Origin: DASYQD01 sp963846495 | GTDB taxonomy: Bacteria > Acidobacteriota > Thermoanaerobaculia > Multivoradales > JAIOJS01 | Reading direction: 5' to 3' | Length of the DNA stretch: 64,000 bases | Assembly (NCBI GenBank): GCA_963846495.1 | Contig: CAWJWP010000030.1 | Coordinates: 1-64,000 of the forward strand | In this document: in pieces, positions 17,301-25,691 of the stretch | Layout: every line of letters begins with the position of its first letter | Numbering within the stretch: the first letter of the stretch is position 1 | The notes under the pieces: model-generated | Databases searched by the model: none | What the model was told of the DNA's origin: nothing | Seen by the model: only the letters and a program-made list of their open reading frames with translations | Made by a program: the position numbers and the translations under genes

Positions 17301-20300
17301 GTCGACTTGAACGAGGACGGCCTCTTCGACAAGAGCGTCTACAACAGCAACCCGGCGATCTTCGTGGCCGGCGCGTCGTTCAACGACAACTTCGTGCGCA
17401 TCGTCCGCGACCTGCCGACGACGAACAACTCGATCCTCGGGACGGCCTCGTTCGTCAATGCGGTCGGGCCGTCGGTGATCGACACCGCGCTCCACCTCAA
17501 CAACGTGATGTTCCTGGCGGTGACGCCGACGCAGCTCGGCTTGACGTCCGGGGACACCACGTTCCGCTGGAAGATCGTCAGCTGCCCGGCCACCAACCCC
17601 AACTGCGCGCGGACGACGACCGGCAACCGCTGCGCCCCGTCGCCCGCCGTTCGCTTCGACGAGGCGAACGGGCCGTTCTTCTACAACTACAACGCGCAGG
17701 GTCTGAACTTCGGCGGCGACTGGCTCGACGAGGACCTCAACGGCAACACGATCCCGGTCACCTGGAACACCGCCAACATGACGACCAACGGGTCGTTCGG
17801 CGCCCTCCTCCTCCACCACCACAACGGCCGCGGCAACCGCGCCGAGGTGGTGCTGCTCGAGGGCACGCAGACCGCCGACCTCTCGATCACCAAGGGCGTC
17901 ACCGGCACGCCTGCGGTCGGCAACAACGTGACGTTCACGCTGACGGTGACCAACAACGGCCCCGACGGGGCGACCGGCGTCGAGGTGAGCGACTTCCTGC
18001 CGCCGTCCTTCGACTACGTCTCCGACGACGGCGCCGGCGCCTACGACCCCAACACCGGCCAGTGGACGGTCGGAGCGCTCGCCAACGCCGGCACCGCGAC
18101 CTTGAACATCGTCGCCGAGGTCATCGCCAGCGGCGAGCTCTGCAACACCGCCACCATCACCGCCGGCACGCCGCTCGACACCATCCCGGGCAACAACCAG
18201 GCGACCGCCTGCGTCGAAGCCGCGCGCTCGGCCGACCTCCAGCTCACCGTCGTGCAGACGGCGAGCCCGGTGCAAGCCGGGGCGCCGCTCTCCTTCGCCT
18301 ACACCGTGTGGAACAACGGCGTCGACGACGCCTACGCCAAGGCCACCTTCTCGCCGTCGCCGGCGATCGCCATGACGGCCTCCGGCCCCGGCAACCCCAA
18401 CGCGGGCACCTACACCCCTGGCAGCCCGAACACGTGGAACGTCGGCAACCTGCCGGCGGGCAACAACCGCAACCTGACGCTGACGGCGACGGCTCCCAAC
18501 TGCGCCTGCTTCCTCGACGTCACCACCAGCGCCTTCAGCGACCCGGCGGTCGCCGATCCCAACCCGGCGAACAACTCCGCCGACGCCCACATCCTGGTCC
18601 TCTCGCCGGCGACGATCGACGTCTTCACCAAGACGGTCGCCGGCCAGTTCATCCCCGGCGGCACCGTGACCTACACGGTGACGATCCACAACAACGGCCC
18701 CCAGGCCCAGCAGGACGAGGCCGGTGACGAGTTCACCGACACCCTGCCGGGCACGCTGGCGCTCGTCTCGGCTGACGACAACGGCAGCCCGGGCACCATC
18801 GGCACCAGCGGCAACACCGTCACCTGGAACGGCGCCATCCCCAATGGCGGCACGCTCACCATCACCATCGTCGCCACCATCGGCGTCGGCGTGACGCCGG
18901 GGACGGTCATCAGCAACCAGGGCACGGTCAACAACGACCAGGACGGCGACTTCCAGACGCCGCCCACCGCGATCCTCACCGACGACCCGTCGGTCGGCGG
19001 CACGAACGACCCCACCGACTTCACGGTCGAGGCGGCCGGCCTCAAGATCTCGAAGACCGACAACCAAACGACCGAGGTCCCCGGCACGTCGGTCACCTAC
19101 ACCATCGTCGGGCACAACGACCAGCTGTTCGCCGTCACCAACGAGACGGTGAAGGACAACTTCCCCGCCATCCTCACCGGCTGCACCTGGACCTGCGTGG
19201 CGAGCGCCGGCTCGGACTGCGACAACACCGCGGCCGGCACCGGCGCCTCGGGCTCGGGTCACATCAACGAGCACGACATCAACCTGGCGGCGAACGGGAC
19301 GGTCACCTACACCGCGACCTGCACCATCTCGCCCTCCGCCACCGGCACGCTGAGCAACACCGCCAAGATCCACGAAACCGGTCCGCCGATCACCGCCACC
19401 GACGTCGACACCCTGACGCCGGAGGTGGATCTCTCGATCACCAAGACCGACGGCGCCACCTCCGTCGTCGCCGGTGAGACGACCACCTACACCATCGTCG
19501 TCGGCAACTCCGGCCCGAGCACCGCGGCCGGGACGTCGGTCACCGACACCTTCCCGGCGGCGTGCGCGAGCGTCAGCTACACCAGCGTCGCGGCAGGCGG
19601 CGCGACGGGCAACACCGCCGGGCCGGCGTCCGGCAACATCAACGACACGGTGACCCTGCCGCCGGGCTCGAGCGTGACCTACACGGCGGTGTGCACCGTC
19701 GCTTCGGGCGCCACCGGCACGATCTCGAACACCGCCAACGTGGCGGCTGCCGGCGGCACCACCGACACCAACCCCGGCAACAACAGCGCCACCGACAACG
19801 ACACCGCGATCACCGCCGAGGCCGACGTCTCGGTGACCAAGACCGACGGCGCCACCTCGGTGCTGGCCGGCAACGCCACGACCTACACGATCGTGGTCAG
19901 CAACGCCGGTCCCAGCGACGCGCCGGGGACGACCGTGGTGGACAACTTCCCGGCTGCCTGCGAGAGCGTCAGCTACACCAGCGTGGCGGCGGGCGGTGCG
20001 ACCGGCAATACGGCCGGGCCGGCGTCGGGCAACATCAACGACACGCTGAGCCTGCCGGACGGTTCGAGCGTCACTTACACAGCCGTCTGCGACGTCGATG
20101 CGGGCGCCAGCGGCACGCTGGTCAACACGGCGACGGCGACGACCGGCGTCACCGACCCCACCCCCGGCAACAACAGCGCCACCGACAACGACACCGCGAT
20201 CGGCGCCGAGGGCGACCTCGCGATCACCAAGGACGACACGGTGACCAACGTGGCGCCGGGCGGCACCGCCATCTACACCATCGTCGTCACCAACAACGGG

Positions 20301-20651
20301 CCGAGCGACTCGGCGGGCACGGTGACCGACAACTTCCCGTCCGAGTGCGTCAGCCCGAGCTACACCAGCGTCGCTTCCGGCGGCGCCGCCGGCAACACCT
20401 CGGGCAACGGCAACATCAACGACACGCTGACGCTGCCGGCGGGCAGCTCGGTGACCTACACGGCGACCTGCCCGGTCGACGCCAACGCCAGCGGCTCGTT
20501 GTCCAACACGGCGACGATCGCGGCCGGCGCGGTCACCGATCCGAACCTCGCCAACAACAGCGCGACCGACGAGGACCAGATCGGCAACCTGATCTTCAAC
20601 AACGGTTTCGAGGAGGGGAACACCTCGGCCTGGAGCGACGTCGAGCCGTAG
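14364..20651 (+). CDS. Giant secreted S8 subtilisin-like protease with PA domain and DUF11 array
   Basis: A 2095-residue exported serine protease. It has a signal peptide at residues 1-30 (LTLLALACASVSAVWA), an inhibitor-I9-like propeptide region to about 165, then an S8 catalytic domain with Asp208 (GVIDTGTDY), His284 (GHGSHVSG) and Ser662 (SGTSMASPHMAG). A PA domain is inserted at about residues 450-575 (CVVDRGTCTFKTK). After a fibronectin-like and variable region, at least six DUF11 (conserved repeat) domains run from about residue 1170 to 2075; the last three are close duplicates. The end, LIFNNGFEEGNTSAWS, matches a C-terminal motif seen in many acidobacterial exported proteins. Degradation of external protein is inferred. 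A strong hairpin terminator follows. Confidence 0.93.
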   Translation: MFDVRPQRFSTRCLTLLALACASVSAVWAAPRWQPEQAEEGAAASLPSPKTAALFESAARTDDGRVQLLVELRQPAGAAAFAQAMKAAAPSSDKRRITSFAGDASRRAVAAARAEQAAFAPQLQRLGARELYRVARVLNGIAIAIEPGRVKELLRLPGVARVLPIEAEYPTNSTSVPFIGTPEVWGNTTTPPLPFAADGTGISIGVIDTGTDYMHSHFAGPDLDGGGPGGLGDYQAESTATTNFTTAGSFPTAKVVGGTDFAGDNYTGSNSPVPDPNPMDCNGHGSHVSGTAAGLGVNADGSTYTGPWDNTANFPAMRIGPGTAPKASVYGLRVFGCFGSTGLTTFAIDWAMDPDNDDDVSDHLDVINMSLGSNFGGALSATAVASDNAAIAGVIVVTSAGNASDTFFISGSPGSASHAIATAASVDSGVSAVSVQVNSPPSVAGNYLGGAALFGPAPSGQTGDGVIATDATTGNHPIYGLSCGPSSTDGCCPFTNAAAMVGRICVVDRGTCTFKTKTANCQAANGIGIVVVDNAPGSPPPGLADDALILTPITIPTERVTLLDGTAIKNAIIAGPPAVNMTMLGTNGGDTLASFSSRGPRRIFGSPMRLKPDIAAPGSSITSVQTGHTCFTATSGGASCTGAPHPSGFQAGNQTLTISGTSMASPHMAGILALLRQLHPDWSVDELKALAINYAVHDVTLFPGATPPRFGPSRIGGGRTDPAQSALGEVIAADADVAGVVSVVFDPEVVVSGSGMQTKTVRVTNKGATQQTYDLAFDNVVDSPGVVFSLPDGPTVTVDPGESEDVDILMTATPSAMDHTRDASLFTTQGVQANYGDQPRNFLTEEGSYLTFSQSSVLKLRVPVYMAQRPASTMSAPATITTGLAPTGSTTIPLSGADICTGTLAAGPTCTGTFPNDVESLVTPLELQVVSGLDPVNSTDYADIQYAGVGYDPTNNLLLFGVSAWGDWSTPNDVAFNFCVDLNEDGLFDKSVYNSNPAIFVAGASFNDNFVRIVRDLPTTNNSILGTASFVNAVGPSVIDTALHLNNVMFLAVTPTQLGLTSGDTTFRWKIVSCPATNPNCARTTTGNRCAPSPAVRFDEANGPFFYNYNAQGLNFGGDWLDEDLNGNTIPVTWNTANMTTNGSFGALLLHHHNGRGNRAEVVLLEGTQTADLSITKGVTGTPAVGNNVTFTLTVTNNGPDGATGVEVSDFLPPSFDYVSDDGAGAYDPNTGQWTVGALANAGTATLNIVAEVIASGELCNTATITAGTPLDTIPGNNQATACVEAARSADLQLTVVQTASPVQAGAPLSFAYTVWNNGVDDAYAKATFSPSPAIAMTASGPGNPNAGTYTPGSPNTWNVGNLPAGNNRNLTLTATAPNCACFLDVTTSAFSDPAVADPNPANNSADAHILVLSPATIDVFTKTVAGQFIPGGTVTYTVTIHNNGPQAQQDEAGDEFTDTLPGTLALVSADDNGSPGTIGTSGNTVTWNGAIPNGGTLTITIVATIGVGVTPGTVISNQGTVNNDQDGDFQTPPTAILTDDPSVGGTNDPTDFTVEAAGLKISKTDNQTTEVPGTSVTYTIVGHNDQLFAVTNETVKDNFPAILTGCTWTCVASAGSDCDNTAAGTGASGSGHINEHDINLAANGTVTYTATCTISPSATGTLSNTAKIHETGPPITATDVDTLTPEVDLSITKTDGATSVVAGETTTYTIVVGNSGPSTAAGTSVTDTFPAACASVSYTSVAAGGATGNTAGPASGNINDTVTLPPGSSVTYTAVCTVASGATGTISNTANVAAAGGTTDTNPGNNSATDNDTAITAEADVSVTKTDGATSVLAGNATTYTIVVSNAGPSDAPGTTVVDNFPAACESVSYTSVAAGGATGNTAGPASGNINDTLSLPDGSSVTYTAVCDVDAGASGTLVNTATATTGVTDPTPGNNSATDNDTAIGAEGDLAITKDDTVTNVAPGGTAIYTIVVTNNGPSDSAGTVTDNFPSECVSPSYTSVASGGAAGNTSGNGNINDTLTLPAGSSVTYTATCPVDANASGSLSNTATIAAGAVTDPNLANNSATDEDQIGNLIFNNGFEEGNTSAWSDVEP
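19428..20577 (+). repeat. Three tandem DUF11 repeats of about 390 bp
   Basis: Units 19428-19820, 19821-20210 and 20211-20577 within the S8 protease gene. The first two are nearly identical over stretches such as SYTSVAAGGATGNTAGPASG and NNSATDNDTAI. Each unit encodes one DUF11 domain with NSGPS/NAGPS/NNGPS, a D(T/N)FP motif and a closing PGNNSATD. This is recent in-frame duplication, so the array length could vary between strains. Confidence 0.85.
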
Positions 20652-20679
20652 CAACGGCTCCAGCGAGAGTCGACCGTCT

Positions 20680-20715
20680 ACGGGCGGGCGCGCAGGCGCC
20701 CGCCCGTTTCGTTTC
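20680..20715 (+). terminator. Rho-independent terminator after the S8 protease gene
   Basis: Perfect 12-bp stem ACGGGCGGGCGC / GCGCCCGCCCGT with loop GCAG, then TTTCGTTT. Located 28 bp after the stop codon. Confidence 0.85.
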
Positions 20716-20756
20716 CGCCCCTGTCATTCGGTCGCCGGGTCTCCGCTTCTTTCCCC

Positions 20757-20784
20757 TTGACGGCGCCGCGACCTGACTTAGAAT
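20757..20784 (+). promoter_or_regulatory. Sigma70-like promoter of the M36 protease gene
   Basis: TTGACG (20757-20762), 16-bp spacer, TAGAAT (20779-20784). It shares both boxes and spacing with the promoter at 14187-14214, which suggests common regulation of the two proteases. A leader of about 120 nt precedes the ATG. Confidence 0.65.
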
Positions 20785-20912
20785 CACCCGCGCCAGTTCT
20801 CGTCAACCTCAGGAAATATCGGCCCGCACCGAGCGCCGCGAATCCATCGCGGCTGTCCGACGAGGGGCCACTGCAGTCGCCGCGGGAGCTGCCCCGCGCG
20901 ACCAGGGGGCGT

Positions 20913-23900
20913 ATGCGACTCCACCGCTGTCTGCTGCCGCTGTTCGCGATCGTGCTCCTAGTCCTCCCGGCGCTAGCCGTGCCGGCCTTCGCCGCCGGCA
21001 AGGCCGGGGCGCCGCGCATGTATGACGTGCGCGTCGGCAACCCCGGCGAGCTGCAGAAGGCGCTCGCCGGCACTGCCGGCGGTCCCTCGCGCGTCGCCCT
21101 CGACGCCGCCGGCCTCGCGGCGCATGCCGCGCAGATGCGCGCCGGCCTCGACCGGCTGCGCGCCGACTCGCCCGGCGCCCGCGTCAAGGTCTCCGGCCCC
21201 ACCGCCGGTCCGGCGCAGGTGCTCTCCGGCCGCCAGCCGCTGACCGCCGCCGCCCCCGGCGCCCGCAGTGAAGACATCGTGCGCGGTTTCCTCGCTGCTC
21301 ACGCCGACGTCTACGGCCTCTCCGCCGCCGACCTCGCCGACCTGGTGGCGATCGGCGACAGCCCGGGCGGCCAAAGCGGCCTGCGCATGCTGCGCATGGA
21401 GCAGGTGGTCGGCGGCCGCGCCGTCTTCCAGAGCGAGACCCGCTTCCTGCTCGACCGCGACGGGCGCCTCGTGCGCTCGCTCGGCCTGATGGTTCCCGAC
21501 GCGCGCGGCCGCGCGCCGCAGCTCCAGGCCGCGCAGCTGATCTCCGCCGCCGACGCCGTCGTCGCGCTGCTCGGCTCCGTCGGCCACGGCTCGAGCGCGA
21601 GCGCCTTCGCGACCAGCCCGACCGCTCGTCCCGGCTGGTTCGAGCTCGCCGAGACCGACGGGCTTGTCGCCGGCGCCGTCACCGCCCGCGAGGTGCTCTT
21701 CCCGCTCGCGCCCGGCGTGCTGGTGCCCGCCTGGTCGCTCGTCGTCTTCACCGAGGGCGACGCCGACTGGTACGCCATCGTCGACGCCGAGACCGGCGGC
21801 GTGCTCTGGCGCAAGAACATCCGCAACTCGGTCTCCACTCACGAGGCGCGCTTCCGCGTCTACGTGCAGGCCGACGGCACGACGCCCGCCGACAACCCGG
21901 CGCCCGCCTCGCCGAACACCGCCATTCCCGGCGAGCAGTTCGCCGAGATCCTGCCGACGATCGTCAACATGTCGGTGGCGCAGGACATCGTCGCCAGCCC
22001 CAACGGCTGGATCGACGACTGCCCGGGCGGCGTCTGCACCATCGGCCAAGAGCAAACGCTGGGGAACAACGTGCTGGCCTGCGTGGACCGCGCTGCACCC
22101 CTCAACACCTGCGACACCGACGCCGGCGGCATCCTCGACGGCAGCGGCCGGCCGCAGGGCAACCCCGACGGCAACGGCCGCAACCGCGACTTCCTGGGCA
22201 CTGCCCCGCGCGACTTCCAGACCGGCTTCCTGCCGCCGCCCCAGGGCGGCGCCGCCAACGCCGAGGTGGGCCAGACGGCGACCGGCGCCGGCGCCAGCGG
22301 CACCAACGCCTTGGATCAGTTCCGCCGCGGCTCGGTGACCGGCCAGTTCTACGCTTCCAACTGGTACCACGACAAGCTCTTCGCCCTCGGCTTCGACGAG
22401 CCGGCGGCCAACTTCCAGCTGCTCAACTTCCAGGGCGCTGGCGGCGTCGCCGGCGACCGCGTGCTGGTGGACGTTCAGGACGGCGCCGGCACCAACAACG
22501 CCAACTTCGCGACCCCGCCGGACGGCGTCTCGGGCCGCGCCCAGATGTTCCGCTTCACCGGCCCCACCATCGACCGCGACGGCGGTCTCGACAACGAGAT
22601 CCTCTTCCACGAGCTCACCCACGGCACCAGCAACCGCATCGTGGGCAACGCCGCGGGCCTCAACTGGGACCTCGCCGTCGGCATGGGCGAAGGGTGGAGC
22701 GACTTCTACGCCCTGGCGCTGCTCAACAACACCGTCGCCGACACGGTGACCGGCCGCTACGCCTCGGGCGGCTACGCCACCTACAAGCTCATCGCCGGCT
22801 TCCTCGACAACTACACCTACGGCATCCGCCGCTTCCCCTACACCACCGACAACACCGTCAACCCGATGACCTGGGCCGACGTCGACGACGTCACCAACAA
22901 CCTCGGCGGCGGCAGCCTGCCGGGCTCGAGCATCAACTTCAACGGCAATGGCGGCATGGAAGTGCACAACTCCGGCGAGGTCTTCGCGCTGACGCTGTGG
23001 GAGGTGCGTGGCCGCATCATCGCCGACCCCGCCGGCGCCAACGGCAGCGTGCCGCTGGGCAACCAGACGACCCTGCAGCTGGTCACCGACGGCCTCAAGA
23101 TGACGCCCATCGACCCCAGCTTCACCGAGGGGCGCGACGCCATCCTCGCCGCCGACTGCGCCACCAACGCCTGCGCCAACGAGGAGTCGATCTGGGGCGG
23201 CTTCGCCGACCGCGGCCTCGGCTACGGCTCGGCGACGCCCTTCAACGAGCTCTTCGGCTTCGTCTCCGGGCACCTGGGGGTGAAGGAGTCGTTCAGCCTG
23301 CCCTACCTCGACGTCGTCGACGCCTCGACCGACGTCGCCATCGACGACACCTCCGGCAACAACAACGGCGCCATCGACCCGGGCGAGCCCATCTTCCTCA
23401 ACGTCACGCTCACCAACCCCTGGCGGGCCGCCAGCAAGGCGGTGACGGCGGGCGCCACCGCGACGCTCTCCACCACCACCACCGGCATCACCATCTGGGA
23501 CAACACCGCCACCTACGGCGCCATTGCGCCGCAGGGCACGGCCGCCGGCAGCGACGACTTCCTCATCACCGTCGCCCCGAGCGTGCTGTGCGAGAGCAGC
23601 ATCAACTTCACCCTCACCGTGACCTCGAACCTGGGCACCACGGCGACCACCTTCAGCCTCCGCGTCGGCGCCGTCAGCGGCACGGACGCGCCGGTGACCT
23701 ACACCTTCGACCCCAACCCGGACCTCGTCATCCCGGACAACGGGCGCCGCGCGGTGTTCACCACCGGCACCATCACCGACGACTTCGAGATCGCCGACTT
23801 GAACCTCCGCGCCGACAGCGTCACCCACACCTTCGTCGGCGACCTCACCTTCATGCTGCGCTCGCCGGAAGGCATCGGCGAGGACTCGATCACGCTCATC

Positions 23901-25163
23901 GGCGGCCTCACCGACGGCGGCTCGGGCGACAACCTGACCAACATGGTCATCGACGACGACCTGCCGAGCCTGGCCACCGAGGACATGGTGCAGCAGACGA
24001 ACGCAGCGAATCCGTTCACCGGCGACTGGCTGCCGACCTTCAATGCGCCGTGGCCGCTCCTGGCCGGCTTCCCGCCGGAGGATCCGGTCGGCACCTTCGA
24101 GCGCTACACCGGCAAGAGCACGCTGGGCACCTGGGCGATGGCGGCCTCCGACCAGTTCGCCGCCGACTCCGGCACGCTCAACTCCTGGTCGATCATCGTG
24201 ACGCCGGTCAACCGCGTCTGCGCGGCCTTCGGCGGCGCACCGCTGGTGTCGGCGACCAAGACGGTGACCGGCACCTTCAGCGTCGGCGGCACCATCACCT
24301 ACACCGTCACCCTCACCAACACCGGCACCGCCGGCCAGGGCGACAACCCCGGTGACGAGTTCACCGACACCCTGCCCGCCTCGCTGACCCTGGTCAACGT
24401 CGTCGCCAGCTCGGGCACCCCCGGGTCGGCGGGCAACACCGCGACCTGGAACGGCACCCTGGCGCCGCTCGGCGGCAGCGTGACGATCACCATCACGGCG
24501 ACCGTCAACAACGCGGGGCAGATCTGCAACCAGGGCACGGCGAACTACGACAGCAACGGCGACGGCACCAACGACGCCACCGCGCAGACGGACGACCCGG
24601 GCGTCGGCGGCGCGGCGGATCCCACCTGCTTCACCGTCGGCACCCCCTCGCTGTCGGCGACCAAGACGGTGAGCGGCACCTTCGAAGAGGGCGGCGCGAT
24701 CACCTACACCATCGTCATCACCAACTCGGGCACCGCCGCCTCGCCCGACAACGTCGGCAACGAGTTCACCGACACGCTGCCGGCGAGCGTCACGGTGGGC
24801 ACGCCGACCGCCAGCATCGGCACCATTTCCGGCCCCGGCATCAACCCGGTGACCTGGAACGGCTCGATCCCGGCGAGCGGCTCGGTGACCATCACCATCC
24901 CGGCGACGATCAACCCCGGCACCGCCGGCCAGACGATCAGCAACCAGGGCACGGTCACCTACGACGCCGACCTCAACGGCAGCAACGAGACGACCGTGCA
25001 GACCGACGATCCGGGCCAACCGGGTCAGTCGGACCAGACGAGCTTCGTCGTCGGCATCGGCGGCTTCAACCCCGAGATCCCGACGCTGTCGCAGCTGGGC
25101 GCGCTGATGCTCGCCCTCGGCCTCGCCGGCCTCGGCCTGCTGGCCCTGCGGCGGCGCAGCTGA
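20913..25163 (+). CDS. Secreted M36 (fungalysin) metalloprotease with P-domain, DUF11 repeats and IPTL-CTERM
   Basis: A 1416-residue exported zinc protease. ATG at 20913 was chosen because AGGGGG precedes it and a signal peptide (LLPLFAIVLLVLPALAVPAFA) follows; the open frame upstream covers the promoter. An FTP-like propeptide occupies about residues 90-330. The catalytic domain has HELTH (His566, Glu567, His570) and EGWSDFYAL carrying the third zinc ligand. A proprotein-convertase P-domain lies at about 925-1100 (HTFVGDLTFMLRSPEG). Two DUF11 domains follow (about 1110-1250, 1250-1380), then IPTLSQLGALMLALGLAG plus LRRRS, an IPTL-CTERM sorting tail. Surface anchoring or processing at this tail is inferred from the family. 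Confidence 0.93.
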   Translation: MRLHRCLLPLFAIVLLVLPALAVPAFAAGKAGAPRMYDVRVGNPGELQKALAGTAGGPSRVALDAAGLAAHAAQMRAGLDRLRADSPGARVKVSGPTAGPAQVLSGRQPLTAAAPGARSEDIVRGFLAAHADVYGLSAADLADLVAIGDSPGGQSGLRMLRMEQVVGGRAVFQSETRFLLDRDGRLVRSLGLMVPDARGRAPQLQAAQLISAADAVVALLGSVGHGSSASAFATSPTARPGWFELAETDGLVAGAVTAREVLFPLAPGVLVPAWSLVVFTEGDADWYAIVDAETGGVLWRKNIRNSVSTHEARFRVYVQADGTTPADNPAPASPNTAIPGEQFAEILPTIVNMSVAQDIVASPNGWIDDCPGGVCTIGQEQTLGNNVLACVDRAAPLNTCDTDAGGILDGSGRPQGNPDGNGRNRDFLGTAPRDFQTGFLPPPQGGAANAEVGQTATGAGASGTNALDQFRRGSVTGQFYASNWYHDKLFALGFDEPAANFQLLNFQGAGGVAGDRVLVDVQDGAGTNNANFATPPDGVSGRAQMFRFTGPTIDRDGGLDNEILFHELTHGTSNRIVGNAAGLNWDLAVGMGEGWSDFYALALLNNTVADTVTGRYASGGYATYKLIAGFLDNYTYGIRRFPYTTDNTVNPMTWADVDDVTNNLGGGSLPGSSINFNGNGGMEVHNSGEVFALTLWEVRGRIIADPAGANGSVPLGNQTTLQLVTDGLKMTPIDPSFTEGRDAILAADCATNACANEESIWGGFADRGLGYGSATPFNELFGFVSGHLGVKESFSLPYLDVVDASTDVAIDDTSGNNNGAIDPGEPIFLNVTLTNPWRAASKAVTAGATATLSTTTTGITIWDNTATYGAIAPQGTAAGSDDFLITVAPSVLCESSINFTLTVTSNLGTTATTFSLRVGAVSGTDAPVTYTFDPNPDLVIPDNGRRAVFTTGTITDDFEIADLNLRADSVTHTFVGDLTFMLRSPEGIGEDSITLIGGLTDGGSGDNLTNMVIDDDLPSLATEDMVQQTNAANPFTGDWLPTFNAPWPLLAGFPPEDPVGTFERYTGKSTLGTWAMAASDQFAADSGTLNSWSIIVTPVNRVCAAFGGAPLVSATKTVTGTFSVGGTITYTVTLTNTGTAGQGDNPGDEFTDTLPASLTLVNVVASSGTPGSAGNTATWNGTLAPLGGSVTITITATVNNAGQICNQGTANYDSNGDGTNDATAQTDDPGVGGAADPTCFTVGTPSLSATKTVSGTFEEGGAITYTIVITNSGTAASPDNVGNEFTDTLPASVTVGTPTASIGTISGPGINPVTWNGSIPASGSVTITIPATINPGTAGQTISNQGTVTYDADLNGSNETTVQTDDPGQPGQSDQTSFVVGIGGFNPEIPTLSQLGALMLALGLAGLGLLALRRRS

Positions 25164-25174
25164 CGAACGGGTGA

Positions 25175-25200
25175 AGCGGGCGGCACCGGCCGCCCGCTTT
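25175..25200 (+). terminator. Hairpin terminator after the M36 gene (first)
   Basis: Stem AGCGGGCGG / CCGCCCGCT around a short loop, followed by a short T-run, 12 bp after the stop codon. Confidence 0.75.
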
Positions 25201-25219
25201 CGACCGTGCCTCTAAGCGA

Positions 25220-25252
25220 GGGCGGGCGCACCAGCGCCCGCCCTTCGTGTTT
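25220..25252. terminator. Second hairpin terminator
   Basis: Stem GGGCGGGCGC / GCGCCCGCCC with loop ACCA, followed by TTCGTGTTT. It lies between convergent genes and could serve either strand. Confidence 0.65.
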
Positions 25253-25282
25253 GTCGGGGTATCGCGCGGCGCTGCGCGCGAG

Positions 25283-25549
25283 TTAGCGAAGCCGCTGCTG
25301 ATACTGGCGCAGCTGGCTCACGGCGCCCATCAGCCGCGAGGCCTTGCGGTTCTTCAGCTGGATGGCCTGCACGTCGTCGAGCGGCACCTGCTCGCCGCGC
25401 ACCTCGCGCAGCAGCTTCTCCATCTCGAACGCGAGCTTGTCGAGCTCGCCGCGCTCGAGCCGCTTGTAGGTGCGCTCGGAGACGAGGATGTAACCCTCGC
25501 TGATCTGCTGCGCCATCGCCCAGGCGCTACCGCCCATGAAGTTGCCCAT
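25283..25549 (-). CDS. Small conserved-looking protein of unknown function
   Basis: 88 residues, predicted mostly helical and charged, no signal peptide or membrane segment. Readable features are ISEGYILVSERTYKRLERG and LDDVQAIQLKNRKASRLMG. Coding is supported by codon pattern and by its position between a terminator and a divergent acyl-CoA dehydrogenase gene. I do not recognise the family. Confidence 0.6.
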   Translation of the reverse strand: MGNFMGGSAWAMAQQISEGYILVSERTYKRLERGELDKLAFEMEKLLREVRGEQVPLDDVQAIQLKNRKASRLMGAVSQLRQYQQRLR

Positions 25550-25691
25550 CGCGGCCCGTATCTTAGGGCGGGACGGTCATTTGCGCCGTGTTATGCTGCC
25601 GCGCTGTACCGTTCAGAACGCTTCGCGCTGCGGCATTCAATCCCCAAGCTCTGACATCGGCTCCGGCATTCGGCAGCCAAGGAGGTCCGTC

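Noticed and set aside
14730..20654. A 1974-residue minus-strand ORF opposite the S8 protease
   Set aside because: Composition is Val/Arg/Gly/Asp-rich with no domain, as expected for the antisense of GC-rich codons; the plus strand has clear catalytic and repeat domains.
20973..25019. A 1348-residue minus-strand ORF opposite the M36 protease
   Set aside because: Same low-complexity antisense composition, no recognisable motif, whereas the plus strand encodes a full fungalysin.
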